Positions 18,750-26,419 of a stretch of DNA of 64,000 nt are shown one piece after another. The stretch spans positions 124,001-188,000 of the forward strand of contig CANIGJ010000001.1 of assembly GCA_947467145.1 (NCBI GenBank). The letters are read 5' to 3'. A program made the position numbers and the translations under genes. Below the pieces are notes generated by a model, which made no database searches, was not told the DNA's origin, and saw nothing but the letters and a program-made list of their open reading frames with translations. The DNA is from Rhodospirillaceae bacterium (GTDB taxonomy: Bacteria > Pseudomonadota > Alphaproteobacteria > Rhodospirillales > UBA2165). Each line of letters begins with the position of its first letter. Position 1 is the stretch's first letter.

Positions 18750-19898
18750 CTAATAAGAGAGGCCGGCGCGTGCGTAGAGCTTGCAGGCATTGTCCCATAG
18801 CAGCTTGCGCCGGCGCGTCTGCTCCATCTCCCACTCAAACGTGGTGTCGACCGCAACGGGGAACCAAGCTTCGGCGTGCGGATAATCCGACGCGTACATC
18901 AAGATATCCTCGCCGAGATAATCGATCGCCTGATTGGTGAGCTTGCCGCCCTCGGGGATTTCGATGCTCTGGAAATAGCGCCCACTCAGCACATATTCGC
19001 TGGGCTTCATCTTCAGATCGGCGATGGCCGATTTAATCGTGTGCGCATGTTCGTCGATGCGCGTCATCCAGAACGGTAGCCAGCTGTGCCCGGCTTCCAA
19101 CGTGCCGATGCGGATGCGCGGATAACGGTCCATGATGCCGGCGCCGATCAACGACGCCATGTTGCGCATCCCGCACCATGGATGCGCGCTTGAGCGTTGC
19201 AGCCAGAGGTTACCCCAATTGTCGAGACCACCCGGCGCGTAGGGCGGCATGACGGTGAAGGTGTGCAGCGCGATGGCGAGATCGTGCTCCTGCGCCTCCG
19301 CCCAGACCGGCTCAAGATTCGGATGATCGAGCGGCATATCGACCGGCGCATAAACCATGATCGCCCAGGCCCAACGCGACTTACCCCATTTCTTGATCTC
19401 GGCCACGCTGCCCGGAATATCACGCGCGCTGCAGAGGATGATACCGCCCAAACGATCCGGGTACGGCTTGCAGTAATCTTCCATCCATTGGTGATAGGCG
19501 CGATACATGCCCATTTCGAGGACGAGGTCATTGTCGGCGGTGAAACTGCCGAACCAGCCGGACGGCAGCATCAGGTTCACATCGACGCCTTCGAGATCCA
19601 TGTCCTTGATGCGCTCGGCCGGATTGTCTTCCAGCAGCGGCGACGGTGCGGCGCGATGCGCACCCGTGAAGCCCGCCATGTAGCCTTTCTGCGCGACGGC
19701 TTCGGCGGTGCCGAGACGGCGCTCATATTTGCGCACACCCTTGCGATAGCTCGTATGGCCGCCCTTGCCGGTCGCCTTCAACGGCTCCCACGCTTTCAGG
19801 CGCTCCTTGATATCGGCGGTCGTGTAGCGCTCCAGGATGTCGGCATGCGGTCCCACATGCGTATCCGAATCGAAAACCTTGAATCCATTGCGTGCCAT
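18750..19898 (-). CDS. Metal-dependent amidohydrolase (amidohydrolase-2 / ACMSD-like family)
   Basis: 382 aa TIM-barrel hydrolase or decarboxylase. Likely metal ligands are in DSDTHVG near the N-terminus (D-x-H replaces the more usual HxH), LHTFTV mid-protein, LEAGHSWLPFW and the late Asp of SDYPHAE. Proteins of this group decarboxylate or hydrolyse aromatic ring-cleavage products and related acids; the substrate here is unknown. It lies 26 bases downstream of the PEP-mutase-fold gene on the same strand, and both should be controlled from the IclR-divergent promoter. Confidence 0.88.
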   Translation of the reverse strand: MARNGFKVFDSDTHVGPHADILERYTTADIKERLKAWEPLKATGKGGHTSYRKGVRKYERRLGTAEAVAQKGYMAGFTGAHRAAPSPLLEDNPAERIKDMDLEGVDVNLMLPSGWFGSFTADNDLVLEMGMYRAYHQWMEDYCKPYPDRLGGIILCSARDIPGSVAEIKKWGKSRWAWAIMVYAPVDMPLDHPNLEPVWAEAQEHDLAIALHTFTVMPPYAPGGLDNWGNLWLQRSSAHPWCGMRNMASLIGAGIMDRYPRIRIGTLEAGHSWLPFWMTRIDEHAHTIKSAIADLKMKPSEYVLSGRYFQSIEIPEGGKLTNQAIDYLGEDILMYASDYPHAEAWFPVAVDTTFEWEMEQTRRRKLLWDNACKLYARAGLSY

Positions 19899-19924
19899 CG
19901 GTGCCTCTCTTATTTTCTAGATGT

Positions 19925-20884
19925 TCAGAGCGTGCCGCCTTGGGCACGCTTGTATTTTTCGAGCGCCGCCTTGCCGAAATAGCGCTCCTCAAGTTCGCGT
20001 TGCTTTTCCAAACCTTCGTCGTTCGGTCCCGTGCCCATCGGCGGCATCGGCTTCTTGCCTTTACGGCTCGCCTGGAAATCCTCCCAGGCCGCGATCTCGC
20101 GATCCTGGAAATCGTTCAAGAAATCCCACAGGGCGGCGCGCATCACCGAATGCGTGAAGCCTGGATACCACGCGATGGTGACGCCAAGATCGAGATGTTC
20201 TTTCAGGCCGAGCGTGCGCGGCAGCCGCCCCTTCATGAAGGAGAACGGCCCTTTGAGCCGCTTGCGGGCTTCTTTCACCTCGTCGATGGAATGCGGCGAT
20301 TCGAGCTGCACCCAATCGACACCCGCGACCTCCTGATACGCGACCATGCGCGCCAGACAATCATCCCAGCTGCTGTTGGCGGCATCGCGCGCATAACATT
20401 GCGCCATGATGACGAAATTGGGATCGAGTTCATTCTTCATATCGACCGCGGCGCGATAGCGCGTGAGCGCCTGATCCATCGCCACGACCTCGAGCCCTGC
20501 GCTTTGCGTCGTGCGTTTGCCTTCGATGGGCTGATCGTCGATGCGCACGCCGGCCAGCCCCGCCTTGATGCATTCGCGCACCAGCCGGCGCACGGCCATG
20601 ATGCCGCCATGACCGGTGTCGCCATCGACCATGATCGGCATGGTGCAATTGTTGGCGATCCAGCCGGCGATCTGCACGCATTCGGTCATGGTCGCCGTGC
20701 CGACATCGCCGAGCCCGGTCAGGCCGCCGACGACGGCGCTGGTGCCGACGAACGCCGCCTCGCAGCCGGCCTCTTCCATCAGGCGCGCATGCCCGGCCGA
20801 CGGCGGATGCATCATCGCCAGGACCTTGTCCTTGCGGTGAATAAGTTGATTCAGCCGATAGCTGGCCGAGCCTTGATCGTTCAC
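19925..20884 (-). CDS. Isocitrate lyase / PEP mutase superfamily enzyme
   Basis: 319 aa with GTG start at 20884, chosen for the strong AGGAGAG at 20890-20896. The barrel motifs LMEEAGCEAAFVGT, the Mg-binding VDGDTGHGG and RIDDQP are clear. The usual catalytic KKCGH/KRCGH loop of isocitrate or methylisocitrate lyases is replaced by IEGKRTTQSAG, without the cysteine, so it is not a standard lyase. Oxaloacetate-decarboxylase, oxaloacetase or C-P/C-C lyase activities are known for such relatives. Overlapped at its promoter by the two palindromes described at 20901-20937. Confidence 0.88.
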   Translation of the reverse strand: MNDQGSASYRLNQLIHRKDKVLAMMHPPSAGHARLMEEAGCEAAFVGTSAVVGGLTGLGDVGTATMTECVQIAGWIANNCTMPIMVDGDTGHGGIMAVRRLVRECIKAGLAGVRIDDQPIEGKRTTQSAGLEVVAMDQALTRYRAAVDMKNELDPNFVIMAQCYARDAANSSWDDCLARMVAYQEVAGVDWVQLESPHSIDEVKEARKRLKGPFSFMKGRLPRTLGLKEHLDLGVTIAWYPGFTHSVMRAALWDFLNDFQDREIAAWEDFQASRKGKKPMPPMGTGPNDEGLEKQRELEERYFGKAALEKYKRAQGGTL

Positions 20885-20900
20885 TCGCCTCTCCTCTTTC

Positions 20901-20937
20901 ATTTCATTATATGAAATGATATTTTATTATATGTAAG
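20901..20937. promoter_or_regulatory. Tandem palindromic operators in the IclR divergent promoter
   Basis: Site 1 (20901-20917) is a perfect palindrome: ATTTCAT, TAT, ATGAAAT. Site 2 (20921-20937) aligns to it at 14 of 17 bases and begins exactly 20 bp later, about two helical turns. On the minus strand each site contains TATAAT (20911-20906 and 20931-20926), so a bound protein would cover the -10 of the lyase/amidohydrolase transcript. The obvious ligand is the IclR-family protein encoded 31 bp away. Assignment of the regulator is inference. Confidence 0.72.
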
Positions 20938-20968
20938 ATCATCCTGCCGCAGCCGAAATGAGTCAAGT

Positions 20969-21784
20969 TTGGACGCTGAAAATCCAAAAGACGGATCGAC
21001 CTATAGCTATTCCACGCTTGATCGCGCCATCGGCATCTTGGGCGTGTTCGACCGCAAGAATCCCGAGCTGAGCCTGACGGCCGTCATGGAGCGCTCGGGG
21101 CTGCACAAGGTGACGGTGTTCCGCTTCCTGGCGGCCCTCGCTCAACACGGGCTGATCTATAAGAATCCCGAGACGGGCCTCTATAGCCTCGGCAACGCCC
21201 TTATCTCGCTGGGCGAGATCGCCAAGGCGCGCCCCGGAATCGGCTCGCAGGCGCTGCCGGTCATGCGCCGCATCGGTCAGACCCTGCACGAAAACGTCGC
21301 GTTGAACTTGCGCGAAGGCGACTTCCAGCGCCGCATCCAAACCGTGGAAGCCGCCGAAGGCGCGGTCCAGGCCATGTTGCCGCTGGGCCTGCTGGCGCCG
21401 CTGTATGTCGCCACGGCGGGCCGTGCGATGCTCGCCGCCCTACCGGATAGCGAACTGAACGACTATCTCGCGCGCACGAATCTGGAACAACAGACCGCGA
21501 ACACCATCGCCGATGAAGCGCTGCTGCGGGCGGATATCGCGAAAGTCAGGCAACAAGGCTACGCGGAAACCTTCAAGGGGCCGAGCAGCGGCGCCGCGGG
21601 CGTCGCCGCCGTCATCCGCGACGGATCCAACGAGCCGATTGCCACCTTGTCGGTGACCATCCCCGCCTATCGCTACAGCCAGGCGCTCCGCACGAGCACG
21701 ATCGCGGCCGTGATCACAGGTGCGAACGAAATCGCCGCCCTCATGGGCTACTTCCAGGAGATATCTTCCAAGATCGCGCCATAG
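20969..21784 (+). CDS. IclR-family transcriptional regulator
   Basis: 271 aa. Winged-helix N-terminal domain (STLDRAIGILGVF, then LTAVMERSGLHKVTVFRFLAAL as the HTH around residues 30-55) and a C-terminal effector-binding IclR domain (about 90-260, with ATAGRAMLAALPD and GPSSGAAGVAAVIRD). The start is a TTG at 20969; no ATG is available in a sensible place and no strong ribosome site is visible. Divergent from the lyase/amidohydrolase pair, across the palindromes at 20901-20937. Its last 37 bases overlap the 3' end of the solute-binding-protein gene on the other strand. Confidence 0.92.
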   Translation: MDAENPKDGSTYSYSTLDRAIGILGVFDRKNPELSLTAVMERSGLHKVTVFRFLAALAQHGLIYKNPETGLYSLGNALISLGEIAKARPGIGSQALPVMRRIGQTLHENVALNLREGDFQRRIQTVEAAEGAVQAMLPLGLLAPLYVATAGRAMLAALPDSELNDYLARTNLEQQTANTIADEALLRADIAKVRQQGYAETFKGPSSGAAGVAAVIRDGSNEPIATLSVTIPAYRYSQALRTSTIAAVITGANEIAALMGYFQEISSKIAP

Positions 21785-23277
21785 GGCGACATGCTGCCCG
21801 TCTCGACCTTGATATCCTTGGTATGGACGAACGTCGCCGGATAGGCGCTGACCACCATGTTGTAGGCCTTCTCGTTGATGCGATCCAAGGCTTGACGGTA
21901 GGTCGCCTTGCGCTTGATCGGATCCATCGTATTCTCGCCGTCGAAGCGCAGCTTGAACATCACGTCGTCGCCCGCCATGTCGCGCGGGCCGTCGTCGTAA
22001 TAGAAGCTCATCATGATGCCGACATCGGCCATGCCGAGGAAGCTGAAGGTGTGCAGCAACACGTTGATCTTGCCGTCTTCCTGCAGCTTGCGATAGGCGA
22101 CCGACGGTACGCTCTGCACGTTGGCCTTGATGCCGATCTCGTGCAGATAGCCGCTGATCCCTTCAGCGATGGAGCGCACGCGCGGCGTCGCCGTCAGCGT
22201 CATCTCGAAACCGTTGGCATAGCCCGCTTCGGCCAATAGCTTCTTAGCGGCGGCCGGATCGTAGCTCGGCACTTTCTTGGTGCCTTCGCAGCCGAACATA
22301 CGCGGATCGCACATGAAATCGTGCGTACCGCTGCCGTCGGAGCCGGCGATCAAAGCCTTGGACAGCGACTTGCGATCGATCGCCATTTCGATGGCTTGGC
22401 GGACCTTCACGTTCGTCAATGCCGGCACGCCGGAGCGGCCCTTCGCATCCATCAGCATATAGACGACGAGCAGGTTCTGGTTCGACGTGACGGCGAGGTT
22501 CGGATCTTTCTCCAGATCGTCGGTCTGATCCTTTTCCAAGCCCTGGATGAGATCGATGCCACCGACCTTGAGTTGCGCGACGCGGGTTTGCGAATCCGGA
22601 ATTCCGACCGCGACGAACCGCTTCACGTTCGATGCCTTGTGCCAATCGCCGACCGGCCTGTACGCATCCCAGCGCTCCATCACCGCGCCCTTGTTGCGAT
22701 CGAACTCGACAACGCGGTACGGCCCGCTGCCGACCGGCTTCTGGCCGAAGGTCTCGCGGTTCTCCAGCTTCGCGTGGATATGCTTCGGATAAATGTCGGT
22801 ATTGGCGATCTGCCAAAGGTCCATCGTATTGATGGCCTTGGCGGTGTAACGCACGCTGTTGGGACCGACCTTTTCGACCGCCTGCAGCCAGACGTGGTTG
22901 TCCTTGTTGCGCAAGGTCGTCTTGGGATCGAGGATCCAGTCATAAAGGGCGACGACATCGTCGGCAGTAACTTTTTCGCCATCGTGCCAGCGCTGGTCGT
23001 CGCGCATCTCCATTTCGACAACGGTATCGCTGACGCGCTTGAAGGATTTCGCCAGCAGCGGCTTGAACTCGCCCGCGCGGTCGTCGTAGCGGATGACGTT
23101 GTCGAAGACCGATCCAGTGACGAAGCTCGTCTCCTGTTTCGGATCGAAGATGCTGTCGACCACGCGGATGGGATCGAGCAGGCCGACCCGCAGCGTATCC
23201 TTGGATTTTTGCGCGAAGGCCGGCGCGGCCGCGACGCAGACGACCAGACATAGTGCGCCAAAGCGAAACTTCAACAT
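21748..23277 (-). CDS. ABC-type substrate-binding protein, family 5 (oligopeptide/nickel type)
   Basis: 509 aa with ATG 23277 and GGGAGG upstream. Sec signal peptide with AFA/QKS cleavage around residue 22. The mature protein has the SBP_bac_5 landmarks WHDGEKVTADDVV and GSGPYRVVEFD, and domain-typical KVRQAIEMAIDRK. Periplasmic ligand binder for a peptide-like or other small substrate. No permease or ATPase genes accompany it. About 94 bp separate it from the upstream dehalogenase-like gene on the same strand. A clear relative is at 58822-60366; both end in an I/F-S-W-K motif. Confidence 0.94.
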   Translation of the reverse strand: MLKFRFGALCLVVCVAAAPAFAQKSKDTLRVGLLDPIRVVDSIFDPKQETSFVTGSVFDNVIRYDDRAGEFKPLLAKSFKRVSDTVVEMEMRDDQRWHDGEKVTADDVVALYDWILDPKTTLRNKDNHVWLQAVEKVGPNSVRYTAKAINTMDLWQIANTDIYPKHIHAKLENRETFGQKPVGSGPYRVVEFDRNKGAVMERWDAYRPVGDWHKASNVKRFVAVGIPDSQTRVAQLKVGGIDLIQGLEKDQTDDLEKDPNLAVTSNQNLLVVYMLMDAKGRSGVPALTNVKVRQAIEMAIDRKSLSKALIAGSDGSGTHDFMCDPRMFGCEGTKKVPSYDPAAAKKLLAEAGYANGFEMTLTATPRVRSIAEGISGYLHEIGIKANVQSVPSVAYRKLQEDGKINVLLHTFSFLGMADVGIMMSFYYDDGPRDMAGDDVMFKLRFDGENTMDPIKRKATYRQALDRINEKAYNMVVSAYPATFVHTKDIKVETGSMSPYGAILEDISWK

Positions 23278-23371
23278 GAGCAACCTCCCGTGCGAGCGGC
23301 TTATGCGCCGCTTCGCTTGCCTGAGCTTACCGTCAGGAAACCTGATGTTAAGGCGGCGCGAGAGTCGCTGG

Positions 23372-24235
23372 CTAGCGGAAAAATTTGATCATGGTCTCGT
23401 ACGTGAGGTCGGGCGCTTCCTCTGGAATAAAATGTCCCGTCGGCATGCCACGGCCTGAAACATTATTACAACGCTCTTTCCATACCGACAGAACATCGTA
23501 AGCCGTGCCGACCAAACCCCTCTCGCCCCACAGCATCATCGTCGGGCATTCGACTTTGCGATTAAGATCGGCGCGGTCGTGCACCAGATCGATCGTTGCG
23601 CCGGCACGATAATCCTCGCAGATGGCGCGCGTGGTCTCGGGGTTGTTCCAGCAGCGGCGATATTCCGCCTTCACCCAATCGGGCGACGGCGGACCGCCGC
23701 GCCCGCCATAATAGTTATCCGGGTTGGCATTGATGATGGATTCCGGCACCGGCGCCGGCTGGATCAGGAAGAACCAGTGGAAATAGGCCGTCGCAATGCG
23801 CTGCGTCAGGTTCTCGTAGAAATAGAGCGTCGGCACGATGTCCATCATCATGATGCGTTCGACCGCGCCCGGATGGTCGAGCGCCATGCGATGCGTGACG
23901 CGCGCACCGCGATCGTGCCCGGCCACCTTGAACTTGTCATAACCAAGCTGCTTCATCAGCTTGACCTGATCGGCCGCCATGGCGCGGAAGGATTGCTGCG
24001 CGTGATCGGGTTGCGACGCCGGCTTGGACGAATCCCCGAAGCCGCGCAGATCCGGCGCGATGACGGTGAAATCCCTCGCCAATCGTGGCGCCACCGCATA
24101 CCACATCATATGCGTCTCGGGATTGCCGTGCAGCAGCAACAGCGGCGGCCCCTCGCCGCCGATAGCCACATGGATGGTCACGCCGTCGCCGACATCGATG
24201 TCGCGCGCCTTGAAACCTTCGATCTCCACACTCAT
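23372..24235 (-). CDS. Fluoroacetate/haloacetate dehalogenase-like alpha/beta hydrolase
   Basis: 287 aa. Compared from memory with the characterised fluoroacetate dehalogenase RPA1163, every key residue has a counterpart: nucleophile Asp108 in AGHDRGAR with carboxylate-binding Arg109 and Arg112, Asp132, general base His268 in TGHFIPEEAPD, and halide pocket His153-Trp154 (YFHWFFL) plus Tyr209 (CEDYRAGA). That set separates the dehalogenases from epoxide hydrolases, which lack the His-Trp pair. The ATG overlaps the stop of the upstream MetE-like gene (ATGA). Cytoplasmic. Activity on C-F versus C-Cl substrates cannot be told from sequence. Confidence 0.88.
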   Translation of the reverse strand: MSVEIEGFKARDIDVGDGVTIHVAIGGEGPPLLLLHGNPETHMMWYAVAPRLARDFTVIAPDLRGFGDSSKPASQPDHAQQSFRAMAADQVKLMKQLGYDKFKVAGHDRGARVTHRMALDHPGAVERIMMMDIVPTLYFYENLTQRIATAYFHWFFLIQPAPVPESIINANPDNYYGGRGGPPSPDWVKAEYRRCWNNPETTRAICEDYRAGATIDLVHDRADLNRKVECPTMMLWGERGLVGTAYDVLSVWKERCNNVSGRGMPTGHFIPEEAPDLTYETMIKFFR

Positions 24236-25266
24236 ATGTTCGTCTCCACAAGACGGCGATGCTGCGCCAGCAACGCCGGAATTTGTTCAGGCTTCTTCCG
24301 CCCCCAGCCGCATTCGGTGCCGATCCCGTCGACCCGCGTATAGCGCCGCGCCGCAGCCAGGCGCTGGGCATCACCCGCATCGTCGCCAAGATGCAGAAGG
24401 CCGAGATGCAGTTCGGTATAGCTGTCGATACACAGCCCGTCGAGCGGCGCAAAGAACGCGTCGTCGCCGCGATCCTTGGGCACCGGCAAATGGAAGAAAT
24501 CCACCGGGCGTTTCACGGTATGGACGATGCCGTTGGTCATCTCGACCATCACGCCCATATCTCTGGGCATCAGCAGATGTTCGTCGGCCGGACTGCCGTA
24601 ACACAAATGATAGCCAAGCTGCGCGCCCGCCGGCACCGCTTCGCCCAGGCGCTTCTGCACGCCGATGATCTCATCACGCCAGCCCGCATGCTGTTCTGCG
24701 TAATAATTCTCCCACATCAGGACTTCCTGACAGACGTCCCACTGCACGGCGAGGCGTTCAGGTGGCACGACACGGGCGATCTTGGCGACCTCGCCCCCCA
24801 GATGATCGGTGAAGAGCCGCACGAAATCCGGGCGCGATGCCGGCGAGATATAATTGTAGCCAGGCGCTAGCGACGTTGCCATGCAGACCAGGAAGCGCGT
24901 CCCGGCCGCTATCGCACCCGCGCTCTGCAAACGGTCGAACACGGTAAAGGATTCAATCGCCATGTCGGCGTAACCGGTCGCGAACGTGACTTGGCTGAGG
25001 TCCGTCCCCGGCTTGAACCGCAGACGATGGATATCGCGTAGATGCTTGCCGTCCCACTGCACCCATTTGACCGGCGGGACGGTCGGATCGACCTCCATGT
25101 CCGGCCGCGCGTTCAATTGTTCCTGGATGAAGCGCACCCAGTTGATGCGGGTGCCGGTTTCGCCGTCCGGCAAACGATGAATGTGATCGCCCGCCCCGTC
25201 GGCCACCGTGCGAAAGACCGCGGCGGCATCGGCGAGCGGAACGCTGCCCACCAAATGGATCTGCAT
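24232..25266 (-). CDS. MetE-like single-barrel zinc methyltransferase, copy 1
   Basis: 344 aa starting at ATG 25266, five bases after the stop of its paralogue. It resembles only the catalytic C-terminal barrel of cobalamin-independent methionine synthase. The four zinc ligands of MetE have counterparts: His220 and Cys222 (GYHLCYGS), Glu242 (VMVEMTN), Cys319 (GTECGWGR). Other shared blocks are LPDGETG near residue 32 and QWDVCQEV near 177. The N-terminal MetE domain is absent, as in archaeal core-MetE and alkyl-transfer enzymes. The methyl donor and thiol acceptor are unknown. Coupled to the dehalogenase-like gene downstream. Confidence 0.85.
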   Translation of the reverse strand: MQIHLVGSVPLADAAAVFRTVADGAGDHIHRLPDGETGTRINWVRFIQEQLNARPDMEVDPTVPPVKWVQWDGKHLRDIHRLRFKPGTDLSQVTFATGYADMAIESFTVFDRLQSAGAIAAGTRFLVCMATSLAPGYNYISPASRPDFVRLFTDHLGGEVAKIARVVPPERLAVQWDVCQEVLMWENYYAEQHAGWRDEIIGVQKRLGEAVPAGAQLGYHLCYGSPADEHLLMPRDMGVMVEMTNGIVHTVKRPVDFFHLPVPKDRGDDAFFAPLDGLCIDSYTELHLGLLHLGDDAGDAQRLAAARRYTRVDGIGTECGWGRKKPEQIPALLAQHRRLVETNI

Positions 25267-25271
25267 CGCGC

Positions 25272-26327
25272 TCACGTCCGCTCGGCGATGCGGGCGTGCG
25301 ATTGCAAAAGCGAGCCGACGCGGTTCGCATCGCCACGCGCCCAGCCGCATTCGGTGCCGATACCGTCGACGCGCGCATGCCGGCGCGCCGCAGCGAGGCG
25401 CACATCGTCGCCGCCCGCATCATTGTGATGGATCAGGCCGAGATAAAGTTCAGTCTCGGGCTTCAGCGCCAAGCCGTCGAGCGGCTTGAAGAACGCATCG
25501 TCGGTGCGGGGCTTGGGCACCGGCAGATGGAAGAACTGGATCGGGCGATGGACCCCGGCTGAAATCGCATTGGTCATCTCGACCATCACGCCCGCATCCT
25601 TCGGCTGAACCATATGTTCGTTGGCCGGGCTGCCATAACACAGATGATAGCCGAGTTCGATAGCAGCCGGGACCGCATCGCCGATCTGGCGCAGCACCTC
25701 GATGGTCTCGGTGCGAAAATCGACCGGGCCTTCATCGAAATAGCCTTCCCAGGCCAACACCTCCTGGCAGACGTCCCATTGGATGGCGAGGCGATCGGCG
25801 GGCAAGCTCTGCGCGATCTTCTCGACCTCACCGATGAAGGTCTGCGTGAGCGTGGGGATCATACCGCGCCGATCGGCCGGGATCATGTTGTTGTAGATGG
25901 GCGCGAGCGGCGACGGCAGCGAGATCTGGAACCGGATACCGGCCGGGATCGCGCCATCCTTCTGCAACGCATCGAAGATGGCGAAGGAAGCAATCGCCAT
26001 ATCGGCATAGCCGGTCTTGAAGCTGACCGGGTCGAGGGCGGCATTCGGGCGGATGCGCAAACGCGGGATTTCGCGGATCACCTTGCCATCCCATTGGGTG
26101 AATTTGAACGGTGGCAGATCGTGCGCGACCTCGATCGCCGGATTCTCGGCCAGCACATCCTGCAGGAACTTGATCCAGCTTTTGCGGATACCGGTTTCAC
26201 CGTCCGGCAGGCGCAGCAGATGCATGCCGACGGCATCGGAGACGGTCCGAAAGACACTGGTGCTATCGGGCAGCGGCAGGCTGCCGACAAGATGGACGAC
26301 GGGGCTGCGGCTACGGTCCGCGTTCAT
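25272..26327 (-). CDS. MetE-like single-barrel zinc methyltransferase, copy 2
   Basis: 351 aa, ATG 26327 with AGGGAATGG upstream. Paralogue of the next gene, roughly half identical by eye over the whole length. Zinc ligands are again intact: His228, Cys230 (GYHLCYGS), Glu250 (VMVEMTN), Cys327 (GTECGWAR). First gene of the run copy 2 - copy 1 - dehalogenase, all within a few bases of each other. Divergent from the Mo-hydroxylase gene across 92 bp. Two diverged copies in tandem suggest a heterodimer or two related substrates; that is inference. Confidence 0.85.
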   Translation of the reverse strand: MNADRSRSPVVHLVGSLPLPDSTSVFRTVSDAVGMHLLRLPDGETGIRKSWIKFLQDVLAENPAIEVAHDLPPFKFTQWDGKVIREIPRLRIRPNAALDPVSFKTGYADMAIASFAIFDALQKDGAIPAGIRFQISLPSPLAPIYNNMIPADRRGMIPTLTQTFIGEVEKIAQSLPADRLAIQWDVCQEVLAWEGYFDEGPVDFRTETIEVLRQIGDAVPAAIELGYHLCYGSPANEHMVQPKDAGVMVEMTNAISAGVHRPIQFFHLPVPKPRTDDAFFKPLDGLALKPETELYLGLIHHNDAGGDDVRLAAARRHARVDGIGTECGWARGDANRVGSLLQSHARIAERT

Positions 26328-26419
26328 GAGGCCATTCCCTGTTGGTTTTTGAGTTGTTGCCGCCATCCTAGCCAATCTGCATGATGGCCGTCACGATACA
26401 TCGATGGGAGCACACGCGT

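Noticed and set aside
19925..20884. Methylisocitrate lyase (prpB) or isocitrate lyase
   Set aside because: The catalytic Cys-containing loop is replaced by IEGKRTT and no prp genes are near.
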